Shown here one piece after another: positions 25,975 through 38,992 of a stretch of DNA of 64,000 nt. The DNA is from Impatiens glandulifera. Taxonomy: Eukaryota; Streptophyta; Magnoliopsida; Ericales; Balsaminaceae. The position numbers and the translations under genes are program-made. The stretch lies in NCBI RefSeq assembly GCF_907164915.1, contig NC_061870.1, forward strand, positions 29,177,348-29,241,347, read 5' to 3'. The notes under the pieces were generated by a model. That model had not been told where the DNA came from. It searched no databases and saw only the letters and a program-made list of their open reading frames with translations. How positions within the stretch are numbered: position 1 is the stretch's first letter; every line of letters starts with the position of its first letter.

Positions 25975-26401
25975 GTCAAACCAACCACTAATCACCATTC
26001 GATCTTTATCTCGTGACCTCACACTTTCAAATACTCGCCAAACCACCCACTAATTCGACATCACACTCGACAATTCACCCACCACCCGACCTTCATCTCG
26101 TGACCTCACATTTTCAAATGCTCGTCAAACCAACCACTAATTCTGACCTCACATTCACAAACTACCCACCATTCGACCTCCATCTCGTGACCTCACAATT
26201 TCAAATGCTCGCCAAACCAACCATTAATTCCGACATCACATTTTCAGATGTCTCGTATCGTTTGTTTAAAATTGCGTCACCATATATTATAGTCAAGAAT
26301 GTATTCTTGAAAATCTAAATTTGCATGTTTTAGGATTCGAACTAGTCTTAAACATGAAATGTGAACACTTTAATCGTTAGATTACTTGAGATTGTTAAAA
26401 T

Positions 26402-26446
<45 letters not shown>

Positions 26447-26660
26447 ATATTTATTACTAATTAATTAATTTTTATATTAATCAAAAAAAAGTATTTATAT
26501 AAAATAATGATGAAAAACAATATAATATATATATAAGTTATAAATATATTATTGTGTTATTATAAATATAACACTATATATTTTATACAATTAATCAAGA
26601 GAAAAAAATATAAAATTAATAATGAAAGAATATATATATATATTTTTTTTTTCATTCATA

Positions 26661-26697
<37 letters not shown>

Positions 26698-29600
26698 GAG
26701 AAAAAAAAATTATTTAAAAAGATAATTGTTGACGTGGATTGATGGATTATTATAGTGAGTTTAAATTTTAAGCATGTATATGTATATTAAAACTGATAAG
26801 AATTATTTAAACACAAAAATAATTAAAATTTATAAAAATAAACCAAGTACAAGTAGATTATTTTCTTTATAAATTGGATAGACAATATTAATTTGACACA
26901 AAAATAATTAAAATTTATAAAAATAAACTAAGTAAATTATTTTCCTTATAGATTAGATAGACACACAAATAATTAAAAATAAGTCAGCAGATTATTTTCC
27001 TTATAGATTGGATAGAGAACTTTAATTTAAAGTTGAAAATAAAATAATTAAAAGTAAATGTTATTCTTATTTTATATGTATTAAATAATATTAAAAATAT
27101 TTATTATACTAATATTTAATGGTATGACATAAATGAACTTATTTTATTATAAATATTGTTTTCATCTACCTACGTTTTAACTTATCAAGCTATTCATACT
27201 CTAAAAATCATATAAAAATGAAGAATCAATATGTTTTGCTCATGCTTGGACTTATTTTTCTCTCAATTGTTGGTATGATTCATTTTAATGTGTTTTTATT
27301 TATTTATTTGTTTTAATTCAAATCAATTGACATATTTGTTCACATTGTTTCTTCAATATAGCTAACATCTTGAAGTTTAAGAAAATTAAAATTAATTTGT
27401 AATGATTTGTATTGAAGGAAGAGAAGTATCGGTGTTAGCATATTGTACTGATTATGCTGAACCTTGCTGCCAGACTATAATTAATTATCCGGGCCCATGT
27501 CAAGTACGTCAATGCTTACGGGAGTGTTGGAGTATCCATGGATATAAAGCAAAAGGTTATTGTAGTAGGTCTGATGGTTGCTCGTGCCATTTTCCATGTT
27601 GAAATCGAAACTATTATTAATGTTTGAAAAGACTCATTTAAGAAGCTTATGTTTCCAATAATATTTGCAAATTGTAATAGAATGTCAAGACAAATGAATA
27701 AGTTTATTTATCATATCTTAAATTAATAAACTTATTGATTGGAAGATCATTTTTCCATCTCCATCTCTCTCCGGAGAAAGGCATACTTGCCAACCTTGTC
27801 TAAATTGTTTCCAATTATGCAATATAGTATGATAATAACAACAAATTTCTTTAATTGGCATGAAGAACAAGAAAAAACATAGATCACGGTCGAACTCTAT
27901 TGCAAAATATTCTTAATTTTCAAATGGATTGGGAGCGAACTATAGTGTCAACGATGATTAGAAACATATCGAAAAATTACGACAATGGAAGAATCAAGAA
28001 CTTTATCGCGATACCTGCGTACACACAAATTAATGACCACAAAATTACAGAAACAAAAGACTCAAGACTTTTAAGTACCATTCTGTGCATAACACCTTTG
28101 GTAGCCTACTAGCTTGTTTGCTGAACAAAGTTTTCAGCTAGACGAGAGTTTTCTGACCTTAAAAATTGACCTACCGAGCCAAGATACTCGCTGCATTCGG
28201 AACAATTGACTGAACTACAGAACAAAGTCTTGAGTCCAATCCACTGCATCAACAAGACATTGCACATTTCAATGTCTAATATTCTTATAAAATAATCAGA
28301 ATCAAGAAAATAAGACCATTAATGTCTTTTTTATTATTATTAGGAAAGCCTCAACCTTTCACAGTGCACTTGAGAATAAAGTCTTCCAATTTGTTAAATG
28401 TAAAGAGACCTTGATTTATTTGGGTAAACCTATCAAAATATCTTTAGTATTTTAAAAAGTTATAAGAGTAAAATAAAGTCGGTGTAATTTGGTTGTTGAT
28501 TTTGTAATGCCCCGAATAGGGTAAGTTACTTTTGAGGGAATAAACTACAAATATTTCGAGAAAATCACGAGTCACTAAACTCAAACTCAAACTCAAACTC
28601 AAACTCAAAAGATATCCAAGACTCTCCGTGAAATTTGGTTCCTACCATCGGGTCGGCTATAATATCACTTGTAACGCTTCGAACCTGGATACGTTATCTG
28701 TGAAAAAATAGATTAGAAACACTTTCAGTCAAAAATTACTATGAATAAATTTATATTGTATTAGTTTCACTTTTATAAGAAATTCATATTTACTATAATT
28801 TTTTGTATATATACTTAACTTCACATATTTTAAACTAATTAATTGATCATCTTAATAAATTCACAAAACTTTATGAAACATCACAATGTCTCAAAAGGTG
28901 AATTAGTTAGGGGACAGGTTCTATCCTTGAGGACCTTGATCATGCTCATGAAAATGGAGCATATAATCATGCCATTCTCTCTTATCTTACATTTAAATGT
29001 TTTCTTATTCCTTTTTTACTATTTATAATCTACCAAAAAATCATCAAAATTGAAATCCATGCCTTATTAATTTGAATAATATACATCACACAATCCAGTC
29101 TTTCTCAAATCTTACTATAAAAGGGCTAATGAATCAGAATTTAGTATTATCCTGCAAAATAATTATGACCATTTCAATTGAAGAGGAAGAAATCTACAAA
29201 CTTGTATTATATATATATTTTTTTTAAGTAAAATTGTATTGTTTTGTTTTGTTTATTTCATTGACCTCTCAAAAATCATATATCAAATCAATCATCCCAA
29301 CTTTCTTAAAAAGACTAATTGTTTTTTTTAATGCTATTTTTATATTAAAAATGATGAAAATCGTTTGAATACAACGATAAAAACATAAAATGAAGAAAAA
29401 AAACCGTTACTCAATAGGTTATTGAGCTCAAAAGTTACTCGAGAACGATTAACTCCCCGACAGACTCTACTAATTTTTCGAAATGAATCTCATATAGCAT
29501 TATAGCAATAACATTATGAATGATACGTAAAGACGACTACTATCAATGAAAGTTCAACGATTTCTCTCCAACCAGATAGTTCACAAAAAATAATTGAGAT

Positions 29601-29872
29601 GATAACCTAATTATATAGGTCTATCATATTAGGCGCATCAATACAAATTTTCCAACAACTACCTAAAAACTTGACTATCATCTAATGAATCTCAATGATA
29701 CTCTACAAAAAAAAGACTTCAGATACTAGTTACCCATTAACAATAGTAAGTGAATTGTCAATTCAACTTACTTGGGACGTATATAAGAAAAAAAATATGG
29801 TTAAGTTGTCGTTTTATTCCGAAAGAGACAGCAACAATTATGTCACACCAGTGGGCCAGTGGCACTGTGTGG
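25975..29872 (+). repeat. DEFL repeat unit, copy B
   Basis: About 3.9 kb collinear with copy A (6315-10995) and in the same orientation about 20 kb away. The left end holds three imperfect copies of a roughly 65-bp repeat (CTCGTGACCTCACA...TTTCAAATGCTCG, about 26010-26250), whose text also occurs at 1500-1560. 26340-27180 is the AT-rich promoter block, with (AT)n at 26407-26442 and 26664-26693. The defensin-like gene follows, and the right part is conserved to about 29830. It ends with GTGGGCCAGTGGCACTGTGT, the same words as at about 1480-1500. Confidence 0.8.
27218..27602 (+). CDS. Defensin-like secreted cysteine-rich peptide (copy B)
   Basis: Proposed model: exons 27218-27272 and 27418-27602, 79 residues, same architecture as 8055-8439. 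The signal peptide differs from copy A at one residue (His to Gln at position 4). The mature part keeps all ten cysteines and the CLREC, GYC and CSC motifs. It differs from copy A in the loop around TIINYPGPCQVRQ and in WSIHGY replacing the TMMGS stretch. Replacements clustered in loops with a fixed cysteine frame are typical of diversifying DEFL paralogs. As in copy A, the obvious acceptor at 27360-27361 leads to a TAA, while TTGAAG|G at 27416-27417 restores the frame. The function (antimicrobial or signalling peptide) cannot be assigned from sequence. Confidence 0.72.
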
Positions 29873-30481
29873 GAATGGGAAACACTGAAAGCATTATTGG
29901 CATTGCTTGCGATGCTTCCAAAGAATACTACCAAACGAGGAAGCATCAAACATCTTATCACATCTAATTTGTTAGTTAGTTAGTTGCTTTTATATATCAC
30001 TCATTATTAGAGTACAATATTCCAAAAATTATGTTGCTGCTGGAGCAATTTAACCATTAAATGACCTATTTACCTCTCCCACTGATTCCCAAGTGACCTG
30101 CAAAAGGGTATATGTTTTTGTCAAATCCTCTGTTCTGAACTGTTGTTTGTTCCTTTGCTCCATTTTCATCATCACTAGCTCTTCTTCCAAGAAGGTTGTA
30201 TACTATTGCCATTGATCTTGGTCTAGAATAATCAAATCGATCGATATTCAACTTTATTCATTCACAGTCACGTGCTTCTCGCTCATACTTCACCTCTAAT
30301 TTTTCCACTATTATCTACCATCTCCGGATCTGGTTGGGTTCGATTGTAAATTGAAAAAAGAAGAAATTGTTAATAGGGTTTTGAGAGGAGGATACTTGAG
30401 ATAAAAACCCTAAATTTCTTCAAGTTCCTCGTTTCCTCCGTTGAAAATGGTTCAACTGTTTTATTAGCTGACTGAAGCTAG
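27603..30481. other. Non-coding part of DEFL unit B and 5' flank of the GT14 gene
   Basis: 27740-28260 is conserved with copy A and has no convincing frame; the 70-codon ORF 27900-28112 is not kept open in copy A. CTCAAA repeats occur at 28577-28605. From about 30090 to 30480 the composition becomes more balanced and probably holds the promoter and leader of the glycosyltransferase gene; a reverse ORF there (30066-30251) has no recognisable content. Confidence 0.5.
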
Positions 30482-32530
30482 ATGAAGAGGAAGGTTCATT
30501 CACATAAATTTCTTCAAAAATGGACAAAATTACTCTTTCTATTGTTACTATTAGTTCTTTGCTTTGGGAGTGTTGCTTTACTGGAGAAGCATCTTAGCCA
30601 AATTAAAAATTTTGCTTCATTTTCTCCACCGGCTGTTTTAAGGCCTAAACTAGCTTTCCTGTTCATAGCTCGGAATCGTCTTCCATTGGATATAGTCTGG
30701 GATGCTTTCTTTCAGGTAAAATAATATTGATTGACATTTTCATTACAGAGGCAATGTTGGTAAAATCTATTTATTTGATAATTGCAGGGTGATGATAAGA
30801 ACAGATTTTCAATATTTGTTCACTCGAGGCCCGGGTTTGTGTTCAACAATTTGACAACAAGATCTTCATTTTTCATAGATCGCCAAGTTAATGACAGCAT
30901 ACAGGTTTCTATCACACACTCATGTAGATGATGATGATAAATTGATAATGATGATGATCTTGCCTTCTTTTTATTGGTTTTGTTCATGTTTACAAGTAAA
31001 ATCTATGGGCAGGTAGACTGGGGTGAAGCAACCATGATTCTGGCAGAAAGAATTTTGCTTAAACATGCACTAATGGATCCGTTTAATGCTCGATTTGTAT
31101 TTGTTTCAGACAGGTGAACAGAATTACAGCTATTTTAAGCCATTTTTATTGACCAACTTGTTATTTATACGATCTTATTCTGATTTCAGCTGCATACCTC
31201 TGTACAACTTCACCTACACTTATGACTATATAATGTCCACGCCAACGAGCTTTGTAGACAGGTAAAGATTGCTGATTTCTAGCTGCATAACACAGTATTA
31301 CAATTATTTGAGTTCATATGATGTTGGGATTCAGTTTTGCTGATACAAAAGAGGGTCGTTACAACCCAAAGATGCATCCTTTTATTCCTGTTCAGAATTG
31401 GAGGAAAGGATCTCAGGTGAGAACTAACATAGAAATAAATATATTGCAGTCTCTGGCCCATATTCTAATTGGTTTACAAATTATTTACCTGCAGTGGGTT
31501 GTTTTGAACAGAAAGCACGCAGAAACTGTAGTAAAAGATGATCTAGTCTTTCCAATATTTCAACTTCACTGTAAGGTAAGGACTAAATCATAAATGACAC
31601 TAGGTTAAGGAATGAACAAATGCATGTGCGGTTTGGATTAGGAAATGAATCTTCCTTAATGCACTGCTGGTCCATTGTATAGATACTCCAGCCTTGTTTG
31701 ATGAAAGGGTTTTCTAAATTTAATCCAAATCACCCCTTATCCGATCATCAATCAATTCATCTGTTTTATTGAGGAACTTTCTTATTGTAGAGAGCTAATT
31801 ATTGACAATATTATGCAGAGGAAGTCATTGCCTGAATTTTGGCGAGACGTTCCCCTTGTAAGTCTTTTTATTTTTACAGCTTCTCATGAACTATAATATT
31901 TGAAGATAAATTGTGTGTATTCTTCATGTTTTGCAGCCTGCAGATGGATCCAAGGAGCATAACTGTATACCAGATGAACATTATGTTCAAACATTGCTTG
32001 CTGTAAGTTGATTATTCTTCATATACCATATGATAACATTAATATATTTACATAAAATGTGTTATTATTAGCAAGAAGGTCTGGAGAATGAAATAACAAG
32101 AAGAATGGTTACTCAAACATCATGGGATAATTCATTTTCCAAAGAAGGTGAAAGGCGAGGATGGCATCCTTTGACATATAAATTAACAGATGCTAACCCC
32201 AATCTTATCAAGTCTATAAAGGTATACTTTTTTCTGCTTATTTTATATAGTGTGTAGATCCACTAATAATCAATGCAATTAACTTGCAGGCTATAGATAA
32301 CATCTATTATCAGACTGAATATAGAAGAGAATGGTGCACTAGCAAGGGCAAGCCCTCTCCTTGCTTTCTTTTTGCGAGAAAATTCACTAGGCCTGCAGCC
32401 ATTCGTCTTCTCAACACGGTAAACACAGATTATTTCAACCTTTTATTTTTGTTATTTTGTTTTAATCAAAACAATTAATTCTCTTTTGTTCTGTTTCTTC
32501 CAATTTATCCAGTCTGTGCTGAGGTTTTAA
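30482..32530 (+). CDS. Core-2/I-branching-like glycosyltransferase (GT14)
   Basis: Eleven exons: 30482-30715, 30788-30904, 31013-31113, 31190-31261, 31335-31416, 31495-31575, 31819-31857, 31937-32002, 32072-32221, 32290-32418 and 32513-32530. They total 1089 bp and 362 residues, all in phase. This is a type II Golgi membrane protein: a short basic N-terminus, one membrane anchor (LLFLLLLLVLCFGSVALL, about 17-34), then the lumenal catalytic domain. Family motifs include PKLAFLFIARNRLPLD, FSIFVHSRPG, VDWGEATMILAERILL, FVFVSDSCIPLYNFTY, PVQNWRKGSQWVVLNRKHA and NCIPDEHYVQTLLA. Plant members, formerly DUF266, belong to CAZy GT14 with branching GlcNAc-transferases; the characterised plant members are mainly arabinogalactan glucuronosyltransferases, so donor and acceptor are unknown here. 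The last exon encodes only five residues and a stop and is the least certain part. Confidence 0.92.
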
Positions 32531-32842
32531 CAAAGCCAAACGATTGAACACATGCACGCAATCAAACGATAGATGGCTCTTGTCATCAAGAGGATTCTAG
32601 TTAAGTTTAAAAGACTAGCTTTATAGAGAAAATGTGTGTAACTAGTTCCATCAAATAATCAAAAGGAAATTTGTGTAACAACATCTGTACATTATTTATT
32701 TCATATAATAAAATTTTGAAAAAACTTGATTTGGACATTCTAATAGAATATTCAATATTAAAGTTGAAGAATATAGAAATTCACTAACATGCCAATTTCT
32801 TTATCAAAACATAAATTGACGAAATCCAATTTAAATCAAATT

Positions 32843-33034
32843 GCACCTACAACCATTTTGAAAGAATAATTCATACATATCAAAATCATTACAATGCTTA
32901 TATATATATTATCATTACTTTGTTTTATCAAGGCGGTTGCACCTACAACCATTTTGAAAGAATAATTCATACATATCAAAATCATTACAATGCTTATATA
33001 TATATTATCATTACTTTATTTTATCAAGGCGGTT
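32843..33034. repeat. 96-bp direct tandem duplication
   Basis: GCACCTACAACCATTTTGAA begins at 32843 and again at 32939. The two 96-bp copies run to GGCGGTT and differ by very few bases (for example CTTTGTTTTA against CTTTATTTTA). The near identity indicates a recent event, in the 3' flank of the GT14 gene just before the tRNA. Confidence 0.9.
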
Positions 33035-33082
33035 ACATGGTTTGTTTAAAGTTTTCATTAGAAAAAAATAAACAAAAAATTT

Positions 33083-33107
33083 TGCGGTGAAGGTGGATCG
33101 AACACCT

Positions 33108-33150
<43 letters not shown>

Positions 33151-33155
33151 CCCGC
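33083..33155 (-). tRNA. trnF-GAA: tRNA-Phe (GAA)
   Basis: A complete 73-nt cloverleaf on the minus strand, intronless. The D arm holds the A box TAGCTCAGTTGG, the anticodon loop is CTGAAGA with GAA, and the T arm holds the B box GTTCGATCC with a five-pair stem (AGGTG/CACCT). The discriminator base is A. The acceptor stem GCGGGGA/TCACCGC has one G-A mismatch at pair 5-68, which is also present in classical plant cytosolic tRNA-Phe. An AT-rich leader and a T-rich tract follow, consistent with pol III transcription. It is a nuclear-type gene rather than plastid. Confidence 0.96.
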
Positions 33156-33255
33156 TTATTGATAAATTTATTAAATTAGTTTAACATATTCAAAAATATT
33201 ATTCTGAAAATTGAATTTTGTAAGCATGTGCAACCATTATGGTTATATTGAACAA

Positions 33256-34305
33256 TCTATATATATATAATGATGCTTAATTTTTAAAGTGTCTGGATTT
33301 CCGGGTCGAGAGCTGTGGTTAATTTGGATACTTGGGTCGGATTGTGGGTTGACCCGTTTTTAAATTTAAAACGGTTAAAAATAAAATTAAAAATGCTAGA
33401 GGTATGTTTCGAACTTGCAACCTAACAAAACAAGTACAACTCTTTAACCAACTAGATTACAAAGACTTTATATTTTAAATTCAACACCAAATTTGATAAA
33501 CGCGGGACGTTTTAATATTAATATAAGTTCAACTTTTTAACTAACTAATCTATATATATATAATGATGCTTAATTTTTAAAGTGTCCGGATTGCCGGGTC
33601 GAGAGCTGTGGTTAATTTGGATACTTGGGTCGGATTGTGGGTTGACCCGTTTTTAAATTTAAAACGGTTAAAAATAAAATTAAAAATGCTAGAGGTATGT
33701 TTCGAACTTGCAACCTAACAAAACAAGTACAACTCTTTAACCAACTAGGCTACAAAGACTTTATATTTTAAATTCAACACCAAATTTGATAAACGCGAGA
33801 CGTTTTAATATTAATATAAGTTCAACTTTTTAACTAACCAATCTATATATAAATAATGATGCTTAATTTTTAAAGTGTCCGGATTGCCGGGTCGAGAGCT
33901 GTGGTTAATTTAGATACTTGGGTCGGATTGTGGGTTGACCCGTTTTTAAATTTAAAACAGTTAAAAATAAAATTAAAAATGCTAGAGGTTTGTTTCGAAC
34001 TTGCAACCTAACAAAACAAGTACAACTCTTTAACCAACTAGGCTACAAAGACTTTATATTTTAAATTCAACACCAAATTTGATAAACGCGGGACGTTTTA
34101 ATATTAATATAAGTTCAACTTTTTAACTAACTAATATATAATAACTAATATATAATGATGTTGAGTAAATGGATACTTGGGTCGGATTATGAGTTGACTC
34201 ACCCATAAACTTAAAACGGTTAAAAAATGTCAAAAAATGTTATCCGTAATTTTTTTTCACGATTTTTATATTATTACTCGTGCAAATGCACGGGCTAAAT
34301 GCTAG
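33256..34305 (+). mobile_element. Non-autonomous Helitron with reiterated 5' end (1.05 kb)
   Basis: Starts with TC at 33256 after host A (TCTATATATATATAATGATG) and ends with CTAG at 34302-34305 before host T. A terminal hairpin on CGTGCAAATGCACG lies just inside (about 34279-34293). It belongs to the same family as 4616-6237 but in the opposite orientation and with three tandem units of about 290 bp instead of five (AACGCGGGACG or AACGCGAGACG at about 33500, 33795 and 34085). Units are more than 95% alike by eye, so expansion is recent. There is no RepHel coding. The insertion is only about 100 bp from the tRNA-Phe gene. Confidence 0.88.
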
Positions 34306-35111
34306 TTGACATAGTTATAATTCAAAGTAATTTATTTTGCTGTTCATGTAATTTTTTTTTGTTAGGTTAGATCATTAAATATTATTTTAAGTTTTAATTT
34401 TTTTTATCGCATCATTGTTATTTTATTTTAACTATAAAATCACTTAATTTATAATGACACCCTACAACATAATTTAACTTTTCAATCTCTTAAAAAGACT
34501 ATTTTTTCAGCAAATGTTAGGTGGGATAATTTATTAATAAAAATATTATTATCTTACTTTTATTAAATTTTAAAGAAAAAATAATTTAATAATTAATTTA
34601 TAATAAATTTCAAATAATCTATTTTATTTAATAAAAAACCCAAAACAATCCTACAAAATGCAAGATCAAACGAGCTTTTAAGGATAGTCTTGAGGAAGGG
34701 GTTATGCGGTCGCCATGTCTATCAGTTAGTTTAAACGGATCGGGTTTTCAACGATCAAAAACCCTTTCTCTTTATACTTACTCAAACCCTTTCTATTCTC
34801 TTTCGCGCGACGCATCCCCATCCATCCGTAATTTAGGGTTCAAGAGGAAGATACCAGTAGTTTCATACATATTTGCACACTGAACAAATTTGATAAGCAA
34901 TTTCCCAGGGGCATTTAGAATAGCCCATCCCCTCGAGCATCTAAGGGATCGCCACACCACAGTCTCATCCGCTTTCGGTCGCTGACCTCTTATATATCTA
35001 ACTTACAGCCAACCCATCATCGATTCTTTCTTCTTTAGTATATCTTCATTGTTCTCTTTCTCTGCGTGTTGATTGCCGCCTTGTAGGAGGGAGGTACATA
35101 CGCCGACAGAT
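34306..35111. other. Intergenic region and leader of NAR1
   Basis: 34306-34680 is AT-rich. From about 34680 composition becomes balanced, with CT-rich stretches (TTTCTCTTTATACTTAC at about 34764) typical of a plant promoter or 5' leader. An in-frame upstream ATG at 35073 precedes the chosen NAR1 start. No other gene is seen. Confidence 0.5.
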
Positions 35112-38100
35112 ATGTCTGAGAAATTCTCGGCAACACTGAGAATTGGAGATCTCAATGACTACATAGCGCCTTCCCAAGGTTGCGTTGTTTCCTTGAAGAA
35201 TCTCAAAGCACCAATTGCCAAGCTCGATAAGTCCGAGGTAAGTTTAAATGCTTCTTTTTTTAGGGCTTTTCAATTCATTTCCGTTAGTTTATATGCGTTG
35301 GATTGCGTATTTTATTAGTTCATGAAGTTACTGGAGCAAACTCTGGAACATAAGTTATCATTTAAACTGTTTTTTGATGTTTCTTTATATGTACGAGCTT
35401 TCTGGGGTTTGGTAAAGATTATGTATTTTTGGACTGATATTTATTGATTCAGTAGTTATTTGATTGAAGATTCTTTACTGTGGCAGCTTGCGGAAAAGCT
35501 TGGTGTGCAGCAGAAAACAGAGCCAGTGAAAATTTCACTGAAGGACTGCTTGGCATGCAGGTTTACATCTATCTTCTATATCTCCTTATCTTAGTACAAG
35601 AGATCAAAATTTTGAAATGAATTTAACTTGTACCAAAACTTGATTAAAGGCTTATTATGCGCCTAATGCGTGTTAATCACTGATTACCAGATTTGGATTT
35701 ATGATCTGGATTTGAGAATTAACCTCACACCAAGCCTAATCTCATACAAAATAATGTTTAAGAGCTTTCTCATAATTGTTTTAATAGTGGCAAAAAGTAT
35801 GGAGTTTGATAGTTTTATGATCTTGCAGTGGGTGCATAACAACGGCTGAGACAGTCATGCTTGAGAAGCAAAGTCTGGATGAGTTTCTTTCTAGCCTGAA
35901 TAAAGGGAAAACTGTCATTGTGTCTATTTCTCCCCAGTCAAGAGCTTCTCTTGCAACATATTTTGGTCTTTCTCCGGTTCAGGTAATTTTCTTGTATTCT
36001 TGTTGTAGCCCTTATTTTGGGTGATTAATTTGTAGTTTTTCTATGTCGCTTTGTTTTCCTTCCTTTTCCTACTGTAGCTCGATTTGTTATGTTTTTATTT
36101 TCAATGAAATATGAATAACTATACATACACATGTGGAAGCAAGTTTTACACTTTCTTACATTATTACTTCTAATTTTTATTGTAAAAATATATTTGATAT
36201 ATATGAAAATTGAGCCTATTTAGAAACTTGTATTTGTCAGGATCTTTGTCACAATCAGAATCCCATTAAAAATTGCCAAAGTTAAAATTAAAAGTGTTTT
36301 TTTTCGTTTGGTATAAAAAATTCTGGATCATGATCACAAAGTATGAGATAAATTTTCCTGTTTCATTTAGTATAATAATTATTTCATAGATATGATCCAA
36401 ATTTTAGTGTAATTTTTTATAGCATTTGGTATAGAGATCTTTTTCTCGATGAACAAATTATATTTTTTTTGTAGATCATTGTGATTTTTCCAGATCAACG
36501 ATCAATAATGTTTCTCAAATCAATTCAACATGAAAAATAGTTTACCAAAACAGCTAATTAACTATTCATAAATACATCATATAATTTTTATTCATACAAA
36601 TATAAAATTTTTCAGGTTTTCAAGAAACTCACAACTTTCCTCAAATCAATGGGAGTGAAAGCTGTATTTGATACGAGCTGCAGCAGAGACTTGGTCCTTA
36701 TTGAATCTTGCAATGAATTCATAACTCGTTATAAGCAAAAACACTCATCCGAGAATGGAAGTAGTAAATCATCTTTGCCAATGATTTCCTCAGCTTGTCC
36801 CGGTATATAATTTATACTTGTGTAATCATCTTGTTCTCTTTTTTTGTTGGTACAGTTGGAACAATATTAAGATTGCGCTGAATCCGCTGTTGAAAGTTTA
36901 AGAGTTGTATGTCGGTCCTTTCGGAGCAATGTGATGATTTGTTAGTCTTCTTATTTATTTCAGGCTGGATATGCTATGCTGAAAAGACTCTTGGATCTTA
37001 CATTCTGCCTTACATTTCATCTGTGAAGAGCCCTCAGCAAACAATAGGTTCTATCATTAAGCGTCACTTATGCCATAAAATGCAAATTAGGTAACTTATC
37101 CTTTTATATATTCTAACTAATCCACTCTGATGCATGCCTTTCCCAAAGAAGAGTTATGTTCGATGCAACTGCTTTGGTTGATTTATTATGAGATTTCAAC
37201 ATTTTTCTTTTACTCAGTTTGTTTGATTAAGAATAAATAAGAGGCTAATTACTCCCTCTGTTTCCTTGCTTGAAACTTTTGTCCTTTATTAGATAGCATA
37301 CATAATCTTGTCACGTAATTTTTAACTCATCCTAATATGTCCTCTGGATTAGAATAATATTTTGCATCTACGAAACTGTTTATAAATTAGTTAAAAAAGT
37401 TTTCTGAATTTTGTTGTAAAGATCTAATGCTCTTTTTTTTTTTTGTTGGTGTTAAGATCCAAATCTTATCAAGCCACATTGTGAACTAGTAAGTTGTTTC
37501 TTACAGATGTAGAAACTCTATTTATTTTATAGGGAGGATGATATATATCATGTGACCGTTATGCCCTGTTACGACAAGAAGCTGGAGGCTGCAAGGGATG
37601 ACTTTGTATTTGAAGCTGAATTTCCTGGAGAATTTCCTGGACGTAATGCTTCAATAGTCACAGAAGTAGATTCAGTTTTGACATCTGGAGAGATTTTAGA
37701 ACTGATACAGGTAAAAAATCATTCAATCTTCTATGGTTAGTATCACAAATATATTATTGTTAAATGGATTATATTCAGTTTTTTTTAATGTTGCAGTTGA
37801 AATCAGTTGATTTCCTTACCTTGGAAGAATCTCCACTTGACAGATTGTAAGAAAAATGAAGTCTCTCGATTTTTTTTATTAGTGGTGCTCATCTTGCATT
37901 AAATGATTGAGTAGAAACTGTTGTTCCTACAGGCTTACTAATGTTAGTGATGAAGGGCATCTTTATGGGGTCAATGGAGGTTCTGGGGGATATGCTGAAA
38001 CAATATTCCGTAATTTTGCTAAAACAGTCTTCGGAAGAGATATTCAAGGTCCCTTGGAATACAAAATCATAAGAAATACTGATTTAAGAGAGATCAGTTT

Positions 38101-38992
38101 AGAAGTAAGTGGGTACATCCAGCTGCTCATGATTAAAAATTGTGCAATGTAATTACTTCTTGAATATGTAATTTCTTTTCTTATGTTCTGAATTCTGATT
38201 GATGGATCTCCTTCAATTGCAGGTTGATGGAGAAACTGTTTTAAAGTTCGCACTATGTTATGGATTTCGAAATCTGCAGAATATCGTGAGGAAAATCAAA
38301 ATGGGAAAATGCGATTACGATTTTATTGAGGTCATGGCATGCCCTTCAGGTAATTTTTGTTATTTTAGTAGAAATGATTTCTGAATCTGAATCTTCTGAA
38401 ATCATTGAAACACAAAAATGTTAAAAAATTTTACACGATGTGAAGTCTTGGCAATCCACTGCGCTTTAATTTGTTTTATTCCAGGTGTTTTTGGATCCAA
38501 AAACACTCTACTTACCAAAACATAATCCCATTTTGGACAAAATTATGTTGTGTTTGGATTTGTACAACAGGCTTATAGTAAAATTTATTTCTCTTTTTTT
38601 AATGAAATGGCACTAAGCTGTTTTCCCAAAAAAAAAATGTATTTCTCTTTTTATAGGATGCCTGAATGGGGGAGGTCAGATAAAGCCAAGGGCAGGGCAA
38701 TCAGCTAAAGATTTGATTCAAACACTCGAGACAATCTATATGGAAAATGTGAGAATTGTTCCTATCGCTGATGCTTGCTTGTATTATACGATGTCCAAAG
38801 CACGTTTGAATTGATCCTTTATTTTTTGTAACAATGTTCAGGTATTGGTTGCTGATCCGTTTGAGAATCCTGTTATAAAAGGTATATGATGAATGGCTTG
38901 AAGGACCTGGTTCAGAGAAAGCTAAGAGATACATCCATACTGAATATCACCCGATTGTTAAGCATATAACTTCCGAGTTGCAGAATTGGTGA
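35112..38992 (+). CDS. NAR1: NAR1 / Fe-only hydrogenase-like cytosolic Fe-S assembly factor (frameshifted near the end)
   Basis: Eleven exons: 35112-35237, 35487-35560, 35829-35982, 36616-36802, 36964-37090, 37533-37710, 37797-37846, 37933-38104, 38223-38349, 38657-38748 and 38842-38992. Exons 1-10 join in phase. NAR1 (IOP1/NARFL/GOLLUM) links the early CIA scaffold to the late targeting complex in cytosolic iron-sulfur protein maturation. Cluster ligands are visible: a Cys in SQGCVV (about residue 24), CLACSGC (about 65-71), and ACPGW, MPCYDKK and MACPSGC for the H-cluster-like site. In exon 11 the frame reaches TGA at 38887-38889 after NPVIKGI. The conserved tail ([20 protein letters not shown] and on to a terminal Trp) continues one frame over from 38888 to TGA at 38990-38992. 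The break sits in a short TA repeat, so a 2-bp loss or a sequencing error is likely. The start [18 protein letters not shown] fits homologs better than the ATG 39 bp upstream. Confidence 0.9.

Noticed and set aside
26013..26318. 101-codon ORF with three internal repeats
   Set aside because: Produced by the ~65-bp tandem repeat at the left end of the DEFL unit; the same DNA at 1500-1660 is not open.
34900..34990. Balanced-composition segment that at first suggested an rRNA fragment
   Set aside because: Only a few short words recalled rRNA; no extended match could be recognised, and it lies in the NAR1 leader.
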